This document shows, piece by piece, positions 17,219 through 25,143 of a stretch of 64,000 nt of DNA (positions are counted from its first letter, which is position 1; each line of letters opens with the position of its first letter). Both the position numbers and the translations under genes were made by a program. The DNA is from Candidatus Flexifilum breve (GTDB lineage: Bacteria > Chloroflexota > Anaerolineae > Aggregatilineales > Phototrophicaceae): positions 186,001 through 250,000 of the forward strand of contig JADKGC010000007.1 in NCBI GenBank assembly GCA_016717205.1, in the 5' to 3' direction. The notes beneath the pieces were generated by a model that saw only the letters and a list, made by a program, of their open reading frames with translations, was not told where the DNA came from and did not search any database.

Positions 17219-17848
17219 TTACGCTTCGGTCGGGGGCAGGTGACCGCGCCGCAATTCGTAGACGAACAGAACCAAGAATGCGACCCCGAGCACCACGATG
17301 AACGCTCCCGCTGCTTGCACCCCGGTGGCCACATTGTCCCAACCGTAGGCCGAGAACAGGTTGCCCCGCAGGTTACTGGCCGTCAACAGCGTGTTGCGGA
17401 GATTCGTGACGTTGGTTAACTCGGTTTGGGCTTGTTCCAGTGCCGCTGCATCATTGGCTTCAGTGGCGGTGGTGATTGCTGCGCGCAATTCACGCTGGAT
17501 GCCACCGAGGGTGGCGTAGGTCGCGTCCGGATAACCCGCCTGTTCCGCCGCTGTCCGACTGTGCAAAGCAATCATGTTGGCATAAATCTGGGCTTGGTTG
17601 CCCGTCGTGAGAGGTTGCCCGGCATTCTCGATGAGCCCTGGAATTGCGCGCTCCTCATCGGACAGCCGGTCGGCGGCTGTAAAGGAGATTTGCTGAGCCG
17701 AGAGTTCGGTTCGAACATTGCCTTGGATGAACTGACCCATCCCAACGGCGGCCCCACCGACCACGAAAGCGCCGAGCGCGAGGATGATCCAGAGTAAGAG
17801 CACGCGCGACCACATGGCGGCCGAGAGACGATAGCTGAGGTATTTCAT
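17219..17848 (-). CDS. Two-helix membrane protein of unknown function
   Basis: 209 aa, ATG at 17848 with AGGAG upstream. A membrane helix at about residues 14-36 (VLLLWIILALGAFVVGGAAV) and another near 179-199 (AGAFIVVLGVAFLVLFVYEL) bracket a ~140-residue, probably extracytoplasmic segment. That segment is rich in Ala, Thr and Gln (TAADRLSDEERAIPGLI, QIYANMIALHSRTAAEQAG) and is probably a helical bundle. Similar proteins are annotated only as hypothetical. It is a single-gene unit with its own terminator at 17148-17176. Confidence 0.75.
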   Translation of the reverse strand: MKYLSYRLSAAMWSRVLLLWIILALGAFVVGGAAVGMGQFIQGNVRTELSAQQISFTAADRLSDEERAIPGLIENAGQPLTTGNQAQIYANMIALHSRTAAEQAGYPDATYATLGGIQRELRAAITTATEANDAAALEQAQTELTNVTNLRNTLLTASNLRGNLFSAYGWDNVATGVQAAGAFIVVLGVAFLVLFVYELRRGHLPPTEA

Positions 17849-18129
17849 GAAAGCACTCCTGTGTTTCTGCCTGATGGCTGTATTTGTTGGCTCACGTTAT
17901 GACCTTATGCTACGGCTTTTCGTCGGGGACGTGTAGCGGGCAAAACCCGCGATTTGAGGCCGCAAAACCCGCATCTTGTGACAGGGTTTTCCTGACAATA
18001 CCATGTCCTGTTTCTGTTCATGCCTTTGCATGACTTCCCTATATCAATAGCTCAAGCCAGTGTCCGAAATACGACAAAACAGGCCAAGGCATGCCAATCG
18101 CTGCGTAGCATAGAGTCTTTTTGGGGATA

Positions 18130-18198
18130 GCGGACGCAATGAATTGCGTCCCTACGAGAAAAGTGTGGTTGTGTAGGGACGCGATTTATCGCGTCCGC
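18130..18198. repeat. Inverted pair of palindromic repeat units
   Basis: A 26-nt unit at 18130-18155 and a second at 18173-18198 are inverted copies with three mismatches (shared ends GCGGACGC and GCGTCCCTAC). Each is also internally palindromic (GGACGCAAT/ATTGCGTCC and GGACGCGAT/ATCGCGTCC). The GTAGGG...CTAC edges resemble the shorter palindromes at 30227 and 60927, suggesting a dispersed REP-like family. It sits in a 678-base gene-free stretch (17849-18526) that otherwise shows only the stem at 18454-18495. Confidence 0.75.
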
Positions 18199-18453
18199 AA
18201 ACTCCCAAAACCGACAGGTAACCCGTTTTCACGGCATTACTGGCCTGCCTTCCTTTGGCTGACAAACGGTCATTGGCTTAAGTGCAATTAACCCATGACT
18301 TGCCACGGCTGCAGACGATTCGGAACTGGCTGTACTCAAAAGCGACATATTGGCAACTTATATTAGCTGCATCACACAGGGGAGTATTGCATACGAGGCC
18401 AACCGGAATCAGCCTAGAGCCGCTGGTAAGGTAATGATGTAGGAGCAGATTTA

Positions 18454-18495
18454 GGACACCTGCTGGCGGAGCTATCTACGCCATATCAGGTGTCC
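18454..18495 (-). terminator. Possible terminator stem after the synthetase-like gene
   Basis: GGACACCTG (18454-18462) and CAGGTGTCC (18487-18495) form a perfect 9-bp inverted repeat with a 24-nt loop, starting 32 nt past the stop of the minus-strand gene at 18527. There is no T-run, so termination is only a guess. Confidence 0.35.
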
Positions 18496-18526
18496 AGCTA
18501 TGCATTGAACACAACGTTGAGAGCGT

Positions 18527-19918
18527 TCAGGTAATGGGGAAGGGGAACGGAATAACATCACGAATGTCGTCGATGTTGAGCAACAGCATACACAAACGAT
18601 CAATGTTGAGGGACAGCTCAATTGCTGGAGGCATGCCAAGCATGAGCACAGATTTGCCCTCAATTGTTCTCATTGTCATGTTCTTGGCCATTTGTGTTGG
18701 ATCATTCCGAATGATGCTTCCACAACCCAAATGAATGCCCTTGATTATGAGCTCGAAAGAGCCTACTTCATCTGAGTCGACGATTGGATAAAGTACAAAG
18801 GTTGGCTGAATCAGTATTGGTTGTATGAGCTGCCTGAAGGTGTCAAGTAACACATCATCGATTGATTGGTGGTTTGCCCCTTCCTTAATCTGAAGACCAG
18901 CTTCTTTCGCTACAGCTAGGGCTTCGTCAACGTTCTTGAGTTGCGTGAAGTCTATACCTGCAATTGTTTCGATTAGCTCAGAGACCTTGCGATGTGCCCA
19001 ACCCGGAGATAGGTCTATCTGTTGAAGACGGTCCTCGGGAAAGACTGCTTCGAGTCCCGCATGTTCACTGCCATTCATAAGCTCGAACGGTTTGTTCCAA
19101 ATTACTGTGTGTGCATGAAGATAGCGAGTCAGGTGAAGTAAGAGGTCTTCCATAAGCTGCATACCATAGTTTAGCGTTTTCAACGCTATACAGGCACGCA
19201 GGCACAACGCCTGCGGATGATTGAGCCAGTCCACAGCATGATATTGGTTCAAGGAACGGATTTCGTAGATCTGCTCGAGTCCGCCAACGAGATAGTGCTG
19301 AAGGTGACAACTATCCGGAGGGTTCGGGTACGGTGTACTCACCTCAAGAATGTCGAAATTGTTGAGTACGCGGCGAATTTGGTGAATTACCTGGCTTCGT
19401 TTGACCATCTGCTCACGTGCCTCAAGGCTAGACGCGAGATGCAGATGGCGCTCATGCCGCTGGCGTTGGATATCAATATGTAGGGGAATGGGGAGATTAG
19501 CGAGGGAAAGGTAACACCATCCATCGACCTCTGCAGTTACGAACCCATCAACGCGCCTGATAGCTACCACATGGAAGCCAAGATAATCTCCGCGGTAAAC
19601 GCGATTCTGTAACAGCCGAGCCTGTGGTTCGGGAAGATTCGCCGGACGAATTATCACTTGAAGGTGTGTGTGTTGGTCTGCGATCCGGATAATAAAATGG
19701 TCGCCATGGTATTTCAGCCAACTGACACGACCGCATACCTGAACCGGGTCCTCAAGCAAGATGCATTCGGTATCTTCCACTTCATCAAAGTTTTCGTTTA
19801 TCTCTACCAGTGTGCAGGTTCGCGAAAATTGATGCGCGTAGGGGGTTAGGCCTTGTTGAGTTAGCTCATAAGCGCGCGCAAGCAGTAGATCGACGTCAGG
19901 ATTTTGGGCTGCATTCAC
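18527..19918 (-). CDS. Lysyl-tRNA-synthetase-like protein, degenerate active site
   Basis: 463 aa from a GTG at 19918 with AGGAG 7 nt upstream. Residues 10-40 (LLLARAYELTQQGLTPYAHQ) and the OB-fold at 57-145 (HTHLQVIIRPANLPEPQARL) follow class II LysRS. The catalytic fold spans 165-463: VIHQIRRVLNNFDILEVSTP, GGLEQIYEI, QLIQPTFVLYP, NIDRLCMLLLN, IRDVIPFPF. Key residues are gone: the motif 2 FRNE arginine reads RSLNQ, NPEF reads HPQA, the E of GxEIANG reads GIHLGCG, and motif 3 GGLGIGIDR reads IELSLNIDR. Normal lysyl-adenylate formation is unlikely. LysRS is about 490-500 aa, so the fold is nearly full length. It is divergent from the SARP-STAND gene and more AT-rich than the flanks. Confidence 0.85.
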   Translation of the reverse strand: MNAAQNPDVDLLLARAYELTQQGLTPYAHQFSRTCTLVEINENFDEVEDTECILLEDPVQVCGRVSWLKYHGDHFIIRIADQHTHLQVIIRPANLPEPQARLLQNRVYRGDYLGFHVVAIRRVDGFVTAEVDGWCYLSLANLPIPLHIDIQRQRHERHLHLASSLEAREQMVKRSQVIHQIRRVLNNFDILEVSTPYPNPPDSCHLQHYLVGGLEQIYEIRSLNQYHAVDWLNHPQALCLRACIALKTLNYGMQLMEDLLLHLTRYLHAHTVIWNKPFELMNGSEHAGLEAVFPEDRLQQIDLSPGWAHRKVSELIETIAGIDFTQLKNVDEALAVAKEAGLQIKEGANHQSIDDVLLDTFRQLIQPILIQPTFVLYPIVDSDEVGSFELIIKGIHLGCGSIIRNDPTQMAKNMTMRTIEGKSVLMLGMPPAIELSLNIDRLCMLLLNIDDIRDVIPFPFPIT

Positions 19919-19968
19919 AATTGTACTCCTGTGGGACTAATTTCGTGACTCAATTGACGCATATCCAT

Positions 19969-20011
19969 CGTCCCATGAACGTCCCAGAAGCGTCCGTAAT
20001 TTGGCAATAAT
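19969..20011 (+). promoter_or_regulatory. SARP-type operator: three heptamers at 11-bp period plus -10
   Basis: CGTCCCA at 19969-19975, CGTCCCA at 19980-19986 and CGTCCGT at 19991-19997 repeat with exact 11-bp spacing. The last heptamer ends 8 bp before a -10-like AATAAT (20006-20011). SARP activators are known to bind direct heptamers at 11-bp steps with the last one 8 bp upstream of the -10, so the fit is exact. The promoter reads into the SARP-NB-ARC gene, implying autoregulation. The repeats also lie 43-50 bp upstream of the divergent synthetase-like gene's GTG and could control it. Confidence 0.75.
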
Positions 20012-20066
20012 TAATTGTGCTGTGTTAGATTACAGAAAACAGTTTTCAGAGTCGGACCTTGCGGCT

Positions 20067-23000
20067 ATGACCATTTCAGTAGAGATACACCTTTTCCGTA
20101 AACAGCCCGAAGTACGTGTTAACCGCGAAAAAACGAGCCTCAGTTTGCAGGCTCTAAAACTCCTGATCTTCATGGCTGATACGGGGGAGGATGAGTATTT
20201 GCGCGATGACTTGATCCGCATGGTGTATGGGCGCGCCCAAGCACGCGAGCAGTTCCGTCGACATGCCTTATTTCCGCTGCGCAAGGCGCTGACGCCCGAA
20301 GTTCTGGAAGCTGATCGAAACGATTATGTATATCTCAAGCAGCACCAAATTTGGACTGACAGTCGCGAATTTGCGGAGAGTGCCAACGCTCTTCTCAATC
20401 AAAAGACAGTATTTGATAGAGAGGATGTTGCTGCCGCGACCGTAGTGCTTGACCAATATGTTGATGCGTTCTTGCTAGAGTTTCCAGCTCGCATAGGTGA
20501 GAACGGTGAGAACTCGCGTTTCATCATGTGGATACGAGATCGTCAGCAAGAACTAGCGTCACTGAAGCATCAATTGCTGGAGCGGGTGACTGTCTACTAC
20601 TTGCAACAACACGACTGGCCGAGTGCGCACCGGTATGCGGAAAACTGGCAGCACAGTCGTGGCGCAAGCCTGAAACCTCTCCAGATTTTGATCTGGATAG
20701 CTTTGTGCCAACATAGCGATCGCCTTGATACGTACCTTCAGATGCTCCGCGACTCTGAACGAGATGGCTCACTGCCGATGGGGAGATCTGCCACGGAATG
20801 GGAAGCGATTGTCAGACGTAATCAAGCCATCCCCTTAGAAGATCTACTGTTGATTGGCAGAACTCCCAGGCAAACTATTCGGGCGACTGAGGCTGTATAC
20901 GAGCGCCAAGAAATACACGATGAATTGGTTAGGCTGATGGTGTCAACTCGCGAACAGCAGGTGTTTGGATTGGTAGGGCCGGCTGGTAGCGGCAAGACGG
21001 AAATGGCGCTGACTGCCGCTCACTATTTGATGAAGCACCATTCGGATTACTCGGTGGTGCGCCTAGAGCTCGGGGCACACATCGACCTTGAGATAATTGT
21101 CAACAATCTGTTGGTCGAACTACGACGAAATGATTTACTCCACCTAGATTACGCGAGCAAGCGTCAGCGTCTAAAACAGCTTATGCAAACCCCGAACCTG
21201 GTGCTGATAATCGATGAAGGATATAGGCCGCACTTGGCGGATGAAGACACGCTCAAGACCATTCTTGAGGTGGTGGCAGGCGCGAGAGTGATGCTTGTGG
21301 CTCGTCAGCTTCCGGACTTCGAAGTATATGAAGTGTATCTGCCTGGATTTGATGAAGAACAGGTACGCCGCTTCCTGATATCCCGTTTGGAATGGTTGCA
21401 GGAGTTTCAAGCCAATCATTTCCAAGAACTCACTCACTTGACCGGGGGGCTCCCCCTTATGCTAAACATCATGGTCAGCGGCTTGCGTAATCAACGTGGT
21501 CGTTTGCCAAGCCTCCTCGAAAAACTGCGGGTAACTGAGCCTACGGATAGATTCGACGTTATCACGCAGTATGAAAAGATATTAGATTGGTTGTGGCAGT
21601 ATTTGCTGACTTCGGAGAAAAACGTGCTCTTCGGAATCAGTCTGTTTGCACCAGACGAAGGCATAACCGCTGAGGCTCTTGCTATGGTCGTAGGTAAAGA
21701 TGGGATTGGCACTGTTCCGATCAGCCAGCGGCTGAGCCAATTGGTCGAGATGCGGTTGGTTAAGTGCATCAACAACGAAATGTCCGAGTCGCGGTATGTA
21801 CTGCATCCAATTATGCTGGACTTTCTTCGAGGACAGACACTTGTGCAAAGCCTCTATGGCCAGCGAATGCGACAAGCGTTTGTACGTTATCTGATTGAAT
21901 ATGTGCAAGCTAACCACGCGCAATACCAGCGATTGGATGAATATCAACAGAATATATTCCTGATGTTTGAACTCGTCCTCCTTAAGCAGGAATTTCCAGC
22001 TCGCCAAATGCAGGCCGTGGACGCTTTGAATCAGATCTACGGTTATTTTGAACAGCGAGGGTTGTATACAAAGGCGGATGCGCTGTGCCAACATGTGCTT
22101 GAACATATACGACTAAATGTGCTGACCGAGATTGAGCTGTTGTTTAATGCGGGGAAATTAGCAAAGTACCGTGCACAGTTTGAACGAGCGCTGGCCTTCT
22201 TTCGCCAAGCACTTGTGCTCGCTCAGGACGCCCACATGACACATCGGAATGGAGCGCTACACTTTCGAATCGGTGAAGTGCAGATGTTTATGGGGCAGTA
22301 TGCCGAGGCGCAAAGCAGTTACGAAAGGGCGATCACATGGGCGCAACATGATCAGAACGATTTGCTCATGCGTGCGATTTGGTCAAATATCGCTGTGACC
22401 TATTTCTATCAGGGACGTTTTGATCTAGCCCTGGACTATTACCGAGACGTCGAACGTCAGCTCGGAGACGATCTTGAGGCATTGCCAGTGAGTATGAAAG
22501 CCATCGCACAGCACAATCAGAACGCATTGGGCTTAACCTTGGTTGAATTGGGGCAGTATGCAGAAGCAAAGGCCTACTTTAATCGAGCCTTGAAACTTGT
22601 CCGAGAACTGAATTCTCCTGAAATGATGGCCTACCTATACCTGAATATGGGAGCCGCCAACTACTGGCTAAAGGACTACACCGAGGCGCAGGACTGTTTC
22701 GCACAGGGACAGAACTTGGCCGAGCGCATAGAACACCCTCGCTTGCACATAGATATGATGGTTGCCCAAGCAACCCTAGCCTCTGCTCGTTTCATGCACT
22801 CCGCTGCATTTAGGTTACTACGTACTGCCATGATTCAAGCGGAAGCTAACCATTTGCCGATCCAAGTAACACGCATTCTAGTCGTTGCCGCCAAAGCCTA
22901 TTTGAGAATGGAAGCTTATGATTCTGCTCAGGCTCAGTTCAAGAAAATTCTGTACTTGCCTCGCCCAGAGATAAAGTGGGCCGTACACACACTGTTTGGC

Positions 23001-23288
23001 TTGATCTTATGCGAACTGCTCAAGAGTTCTTTGGTAGGAGAGAACCGAACTGAGCCTGCTCTGGATGCCGTTCACGCGCTTCTGTCCGCACCACCTAGTT
23101 CTTTGGCGGATGCCCTCTCGATCTCGGGAGAACAGTTTGGATCGTATTTGGAGAGAGCCGAGTGCGAGTTTCAGCTGGAAATGGATCAGCTTCCAGAACT
23201 CAGACGCTTCCATATCGTAGAAGCATTAAATGAATGGCATAGGTCTCACGTTCTACTGGAAGTGCAAGGAGGTAGCATGACGGGGTAG
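20067..23288 (+). CDS. SARP / NB-ARC / TPR regulator (STAND)
   Basis: 1073 aa from ATG 20067; a TTG at 20001 would overlap the predicted promoter. Residues 1-100 form a winged helix of the SARP/OmpR type (SLQALKLLIFMADTGEDEYL, REQFRRHALFPLRKALTPEV). Residues 110-240 are the bacterial transcriptional activation domain. The ATPase module has Walker A GPAGSGKT at 304-311, Walker B LVLIIDEG and GGLPLMLNIM. TPR repeats fill the C-terminal half (FRIGEVQMFMGQYAEAQSSY, MGAANYWLKDYTEAQDCF). SARPs activate nearby clusters; STAND ATPases gate them by a ligand. The stop codon lies inside a strong hairpin. Confidence 0.9.
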   Translation: MTISVEIHLFRKQPEVRVNREKTSLSLQALKLLIFMADTGEDEYLRDDLIRMVYGRAQAREQFRRHALFPLRKALTPEVLEADRNDYVYLKQHQIWTDSREFAESANALLNQKTVFDREDVAAATVVLDQYVDAFLLEFPARIGENGENSRFIMWIRDRQQELASLKHQLLERVTVYYLQQHDWPSAHRYAENWQHSRGASLKPLQILIWIALCQHSDRLDTYLQMLRDSERDGSLPMGRSATEWEAIVRRNQAIPLEDLLLIGRTPRQTIRATEAVYERQEIHDELVRLMVSTREQQVFGLVGPAGSGKTEMALTAAHYLMKHHSDYSVVRLELGAHIDLEIIVNNLLVELRRNDLLHLDYASKRQRLKQLMQTPNLVLIIDEGYRPHLADEDTLKTILEVVAGARVMLVARQLPDFEVYEVYLPGFDEEQVRRFLISRLEWLQEFQANHFQELTHLTGGLPLMLNIMVSGLRNQRGRLPSLLEKLRVTEPTDRFDVITQYEKILDWLWQYLLTSEKNVLFGISLFAPDEGITAEALAMVVGKDGIGTVPISQRLSQLVEMRLVKCINNEMSESRYVLHPIMLDFLRGQTLVQSLYGQRMRQAFVRYLIEYVQANHAQYQRLDEYQQNIFLMFELVLLKQEFPARQMQAVDALNQIYGYFEQRGLYTKADALCQHVLEHIRLNVLTEIELLFNAGKLAKYRAQFERALAFFRQALVLAQDAHMTHRNGALHFRIGEVQMFMGQYAEAQSSYERAITWAQHDQNDLLMRAIWSNIAVTYFYQGRFDLALDYYRDVERQLGDDLEALPVSMKAIAQHNQNALGLTLVELGQYAEAKAYFNRALKLVRELNSPEMMAYLYLNMGAANYWLKDYTEAQDCFAQGQNLAERIEHPRLHIDMMVAQATLASARFMHSAAFRLLRTAMIQAEANHLPIQVTRILVVAAKAYLRMEAYDSAQAQFKKILYLPRPEIKWAVHTLFGLILCELLKSSLVGENRTEPALDAVHALLSAPPSSLADALSISGEQFGSYLERAECEFQLEMDQLPELRRFHIVEALNEWHRSHVLLEVQGGSMTG

Positions 23289-23310
23289 GCAGTTTCCTGC
23301 CTGCCCCGTC
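23279..23310. terminator. Bidirectional terminator-like hairpin
   Basis: GACGGGGTAGGCAG (23279-23292) pairs with CTGCCTGCCCCGTC (23297-23310) with one G-T wobble and a TTTC loop. It overlaps the stop of the SARP-STAND gene and lies 18 nt past the stop of the convergent 41-aa peptide gene, so it can end both transcripts. No T-tract on either side. Confidence 0.65.
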
Positions 23311-23328
23311 ATGCATTGCGGTATTAGC

Positions 23329-23454
23329 CTAGCATCCCGGGCACGGACAGCTATTCGGGTCACCCGGGCAGGCGTACGTCGGAGTCACGATAGGGCCGGC
23401 GACCAGTAAAAGGGCAATGATCAGCCCAACGATTGTTCGGATGAACTTCGTCAT
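23329..23454 (-). CDS. Secreted cysteine-rich peptide, 41 aa
   Basis: A minus-strand frame from ATG (23454) to TAG with AAAGG 8 nt upstream. The precursor has a textbook signal peptide: MTKFIRT, hydrophobic core IVGLIIALLLVAGPIV, and cleavage-like TPTYA. The remaining 13 residues are CPGDPNSCPCPGC, four cysteines among Pro and Gly, enough for two disulfides or metal binding. No family was recognised. It is convergent with the SARP-STAND gene (shared hairpin) and divergent from the NB-ARC operon (shared palindrome at 23495-23516). It could be an exported signal, toxin or bacteriocin-like peptide; nothing in the sequence chooses between these. Confidence 0.65.
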   Translation of the reverse strand: MTKFIRTIVGLIIALLLVAGPIVTPTYACPGDPNSCPCPGC

Positions 23455-23494
23455 GAGATAACCTTTCTTGTCTGTTGTGGTTCAGTCAGGTTTG

Positions 23495-23516
23495 GTCAGA
23501 CGCTCGAGCATCTGAC
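23495..23516. promoter_or_regulatory. 22-bp palindrome between the peptide gene and the NB-ARC gene
   Basis: An imperfect palindrome centred on CTCGAG: arms GTCAGA...TCTGAC match at 20 of 22 positions. A further GTCAG lies 10 bp to the left (23485-23489), and CATGTatagACATG lies at 23527-23540. The gap is only 190 bp and is shared by two divergent genes, so an operator controlling both is plausible. Confidence 0.45.
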
Positions 23517-23644
23517 TAAAGGCTCTCATGTATAGACATGCGGTGATGTGCGACTAGCCGCACTTTATGGCAAGGGGCTTCAGGTATAGTCTATTGTACG
23601 TAATTAGCGGAAATAAGGGTTTCTTGAGGATTGGAGCATGCGAA

Positions 23645-25120
23645 ATGGCGCATAACCCAAGCGGAAAAGTGCGTTCTGAATTCATCGCTGAATTAGTGCA
23701 GAAGATGGTTGATCGTGCGAATCTGACCTACGTTGAGGTCGTCGAGTTGATGGGGAAACGTCTGAATCGAGTGTTGGGATATGATTCGAGTTATAGTCTT
23801 GACCGCTTTAACCGCATGTTTCGTGCTCACGATAAAGTGGAAAATCGGTCGTACGAGGTTCGAGAGTTATGTGCATTCGTCTATGTTTTGACAGAACAAG
23901 TCTCCCCGCATGAGCGATGCACAGCCGAGGAAGCGTTCAAGTTATTCAATTTATCGCGCGTCTCACTTGAGGATTTCAAGCAGCTCAAAGAATTCTTTCC
24001 GGAACGAGAGTACAGGGCTGCGTGGCAACCTTACCTTCATCTCGAACATGATGAAAGTGACTTAGATAAAGATCAAAGCTTTCTCAAACCGACCTATCCG
24101 CATAAGGTTATCGGACGAGACCAAGATATTGCTAATCTTCAGAGCCGTCTGGGTGCGAACCCAAATGGAGTGCATTATCCATTTACAGTAGTACGTGGTT
24201 GGCCGGGGGTTGGTAAAACGACCGTGATCAATCGAATTGTCTATGACGATGAGCACGTATTGCGGTCGCTTTATCCTGACGGTATTCTGTGGACGACAAT
24301 GGGGACAGATGGTGATGCCATTGCAGCAATGCGGAAATGGGCGCGGCAGCTTGGCGTAGGGCACCTCGAGATGCTGCAAGACGAGCATGAAATTATTGAG
24401 CAGATGAGATTTGCACTACAAGACAAACGTGTATTGCTGGTTATTGATGATATTTGGGTGCAAAAGCAAAGTAATCTCTTTAAACAGATCGCTACTGACC
24501 AGACTACATTTCTATTCTCGACCCGATTCACGGATCTCGCAATCGAGATGTGTGGATTGGAGAATGTTTACTTTCTGAATGTTCTGGAACGAGAGAAGTC
24601 GCTTGAACTACTGCAAGTATTTGCCTCAAACGTTTTCCGTAAATATGAAGCTGAACTAGACGCTCTGGTTGAGACATTAGAAGGCTTACCCTTGGCGTTG
24701 CGTGTCGCTGGGCGCTTGATGGAGGAAGAGCTATTCCTTGGTTTTGACGTCACTGTCTTAATCAGCGAATTGCAGACGGATTTTAGCAAACTTGGAGAGA
24801 AACCAGCAGTAGAACGGTTTGACGAAGCTACTGGCCAGACTCCCACAATAGGTCTGCTTTTTAGACGGAGTATCCAGACACTTGCAACAATAGATCAAGA
24901 GGCATTCGTGTGCTTGGGAGGCTTTGCACCAAAGCCGGCGACCTTTAATCTGCGGGCAATGGAGCGTGTTTGTAACTTGACAAACCCTCAGTCTACAGCA
25001 CGGGCCTTAGTAGGACGCGGATTGTTAGAACCGCTCGGCGAAGGACGTTTTCAGATGCATTATACACTTTCGATGTATGCTGCTCATCTGCTTAATACAG
25101 ATAGTGCGGAACTGAGATAA
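23645..25120 (+). CDS. NB-ARC ATPase with N-terminal helical domain
   Basis: 491 aa; ATG at 23645 chosen because GGAG lies 8 nt upstream. Residues 1-150 are a helical region (EFIAELVQKMVDRANLTYVE, then YSLDRFNRMFRAHDKV) that resembles a helix-turn-helix or interaction domain; identity unsure. The NB-ARC core is complete: IGRDQDIANL, Walker A GWPGVGKT at 185-192, kinase-2 VLLVIDDIW, TTFLFSTRF (RNBS-B-like), GLPLALRVAG, and a winged-helix region ending YTLSMYAAHLL. The usual C-terminal TPR sensor is absent from this protein; two separate TPR genes follow at once. Codons are more AT-rich than in flanking operons. Confidence 0.9.
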   Translation: MAHNPSGKVRSEFIAELVQKMVDRANLTYVEVVELMGKRLNRVLGYDSSYSLDRFNRMFRAHDKVENRSYEVRELCAFVYVLTEQVSPHERCTAEEAFKLFNLSRVSLEDFKQLKEFFPEREYRAAWQPYLHLEHDESDLDKDQSFLKPTYPHKVIGRDQDIANLQSRLGANPNGVHYPFTVVRGWPGVGKTTVINRIVYDDEHVLRSLYPDGILWTTMGTDGDAIAAMRKWARQLGVGHLEMLQDEHEIIEQMRFALQDKRVLLVIDDIWVQKQSNLFKQIATDQTTFLFSTRFTDLAIEMCGLENVYFLNVLEREKSLELLQVFASNVFRKYEAELDALVETLEGLPLALRVAGRLMEEELFLGFDVTVLISELQTDFSKLGEKPAVERFDEATGQTPTIGLLFRRSIQTLATIDQEAFVCLGGFAPKPATFNLRAMERVCNLTNPQSTARALVGRGLLEPLGEGRFQMHYTLSMYAAHLLNTDSAELR

Positions 25121-25143
25121 ACACGGATGAGACGCTCATACCT

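Noticed and set aside
17849..18526. CRISPR array
   Set aside because: Only one inverted pair of units; no regularly spaced direct repeats or cas genes anywhere in the window.
18400..18530. Second attachment site matching the tRNA-Glu 3' end
   Set aside because: Searched by eye for the TTCGAATTCCGT segment or its complement near the left edge of the AT-rich region; none found.
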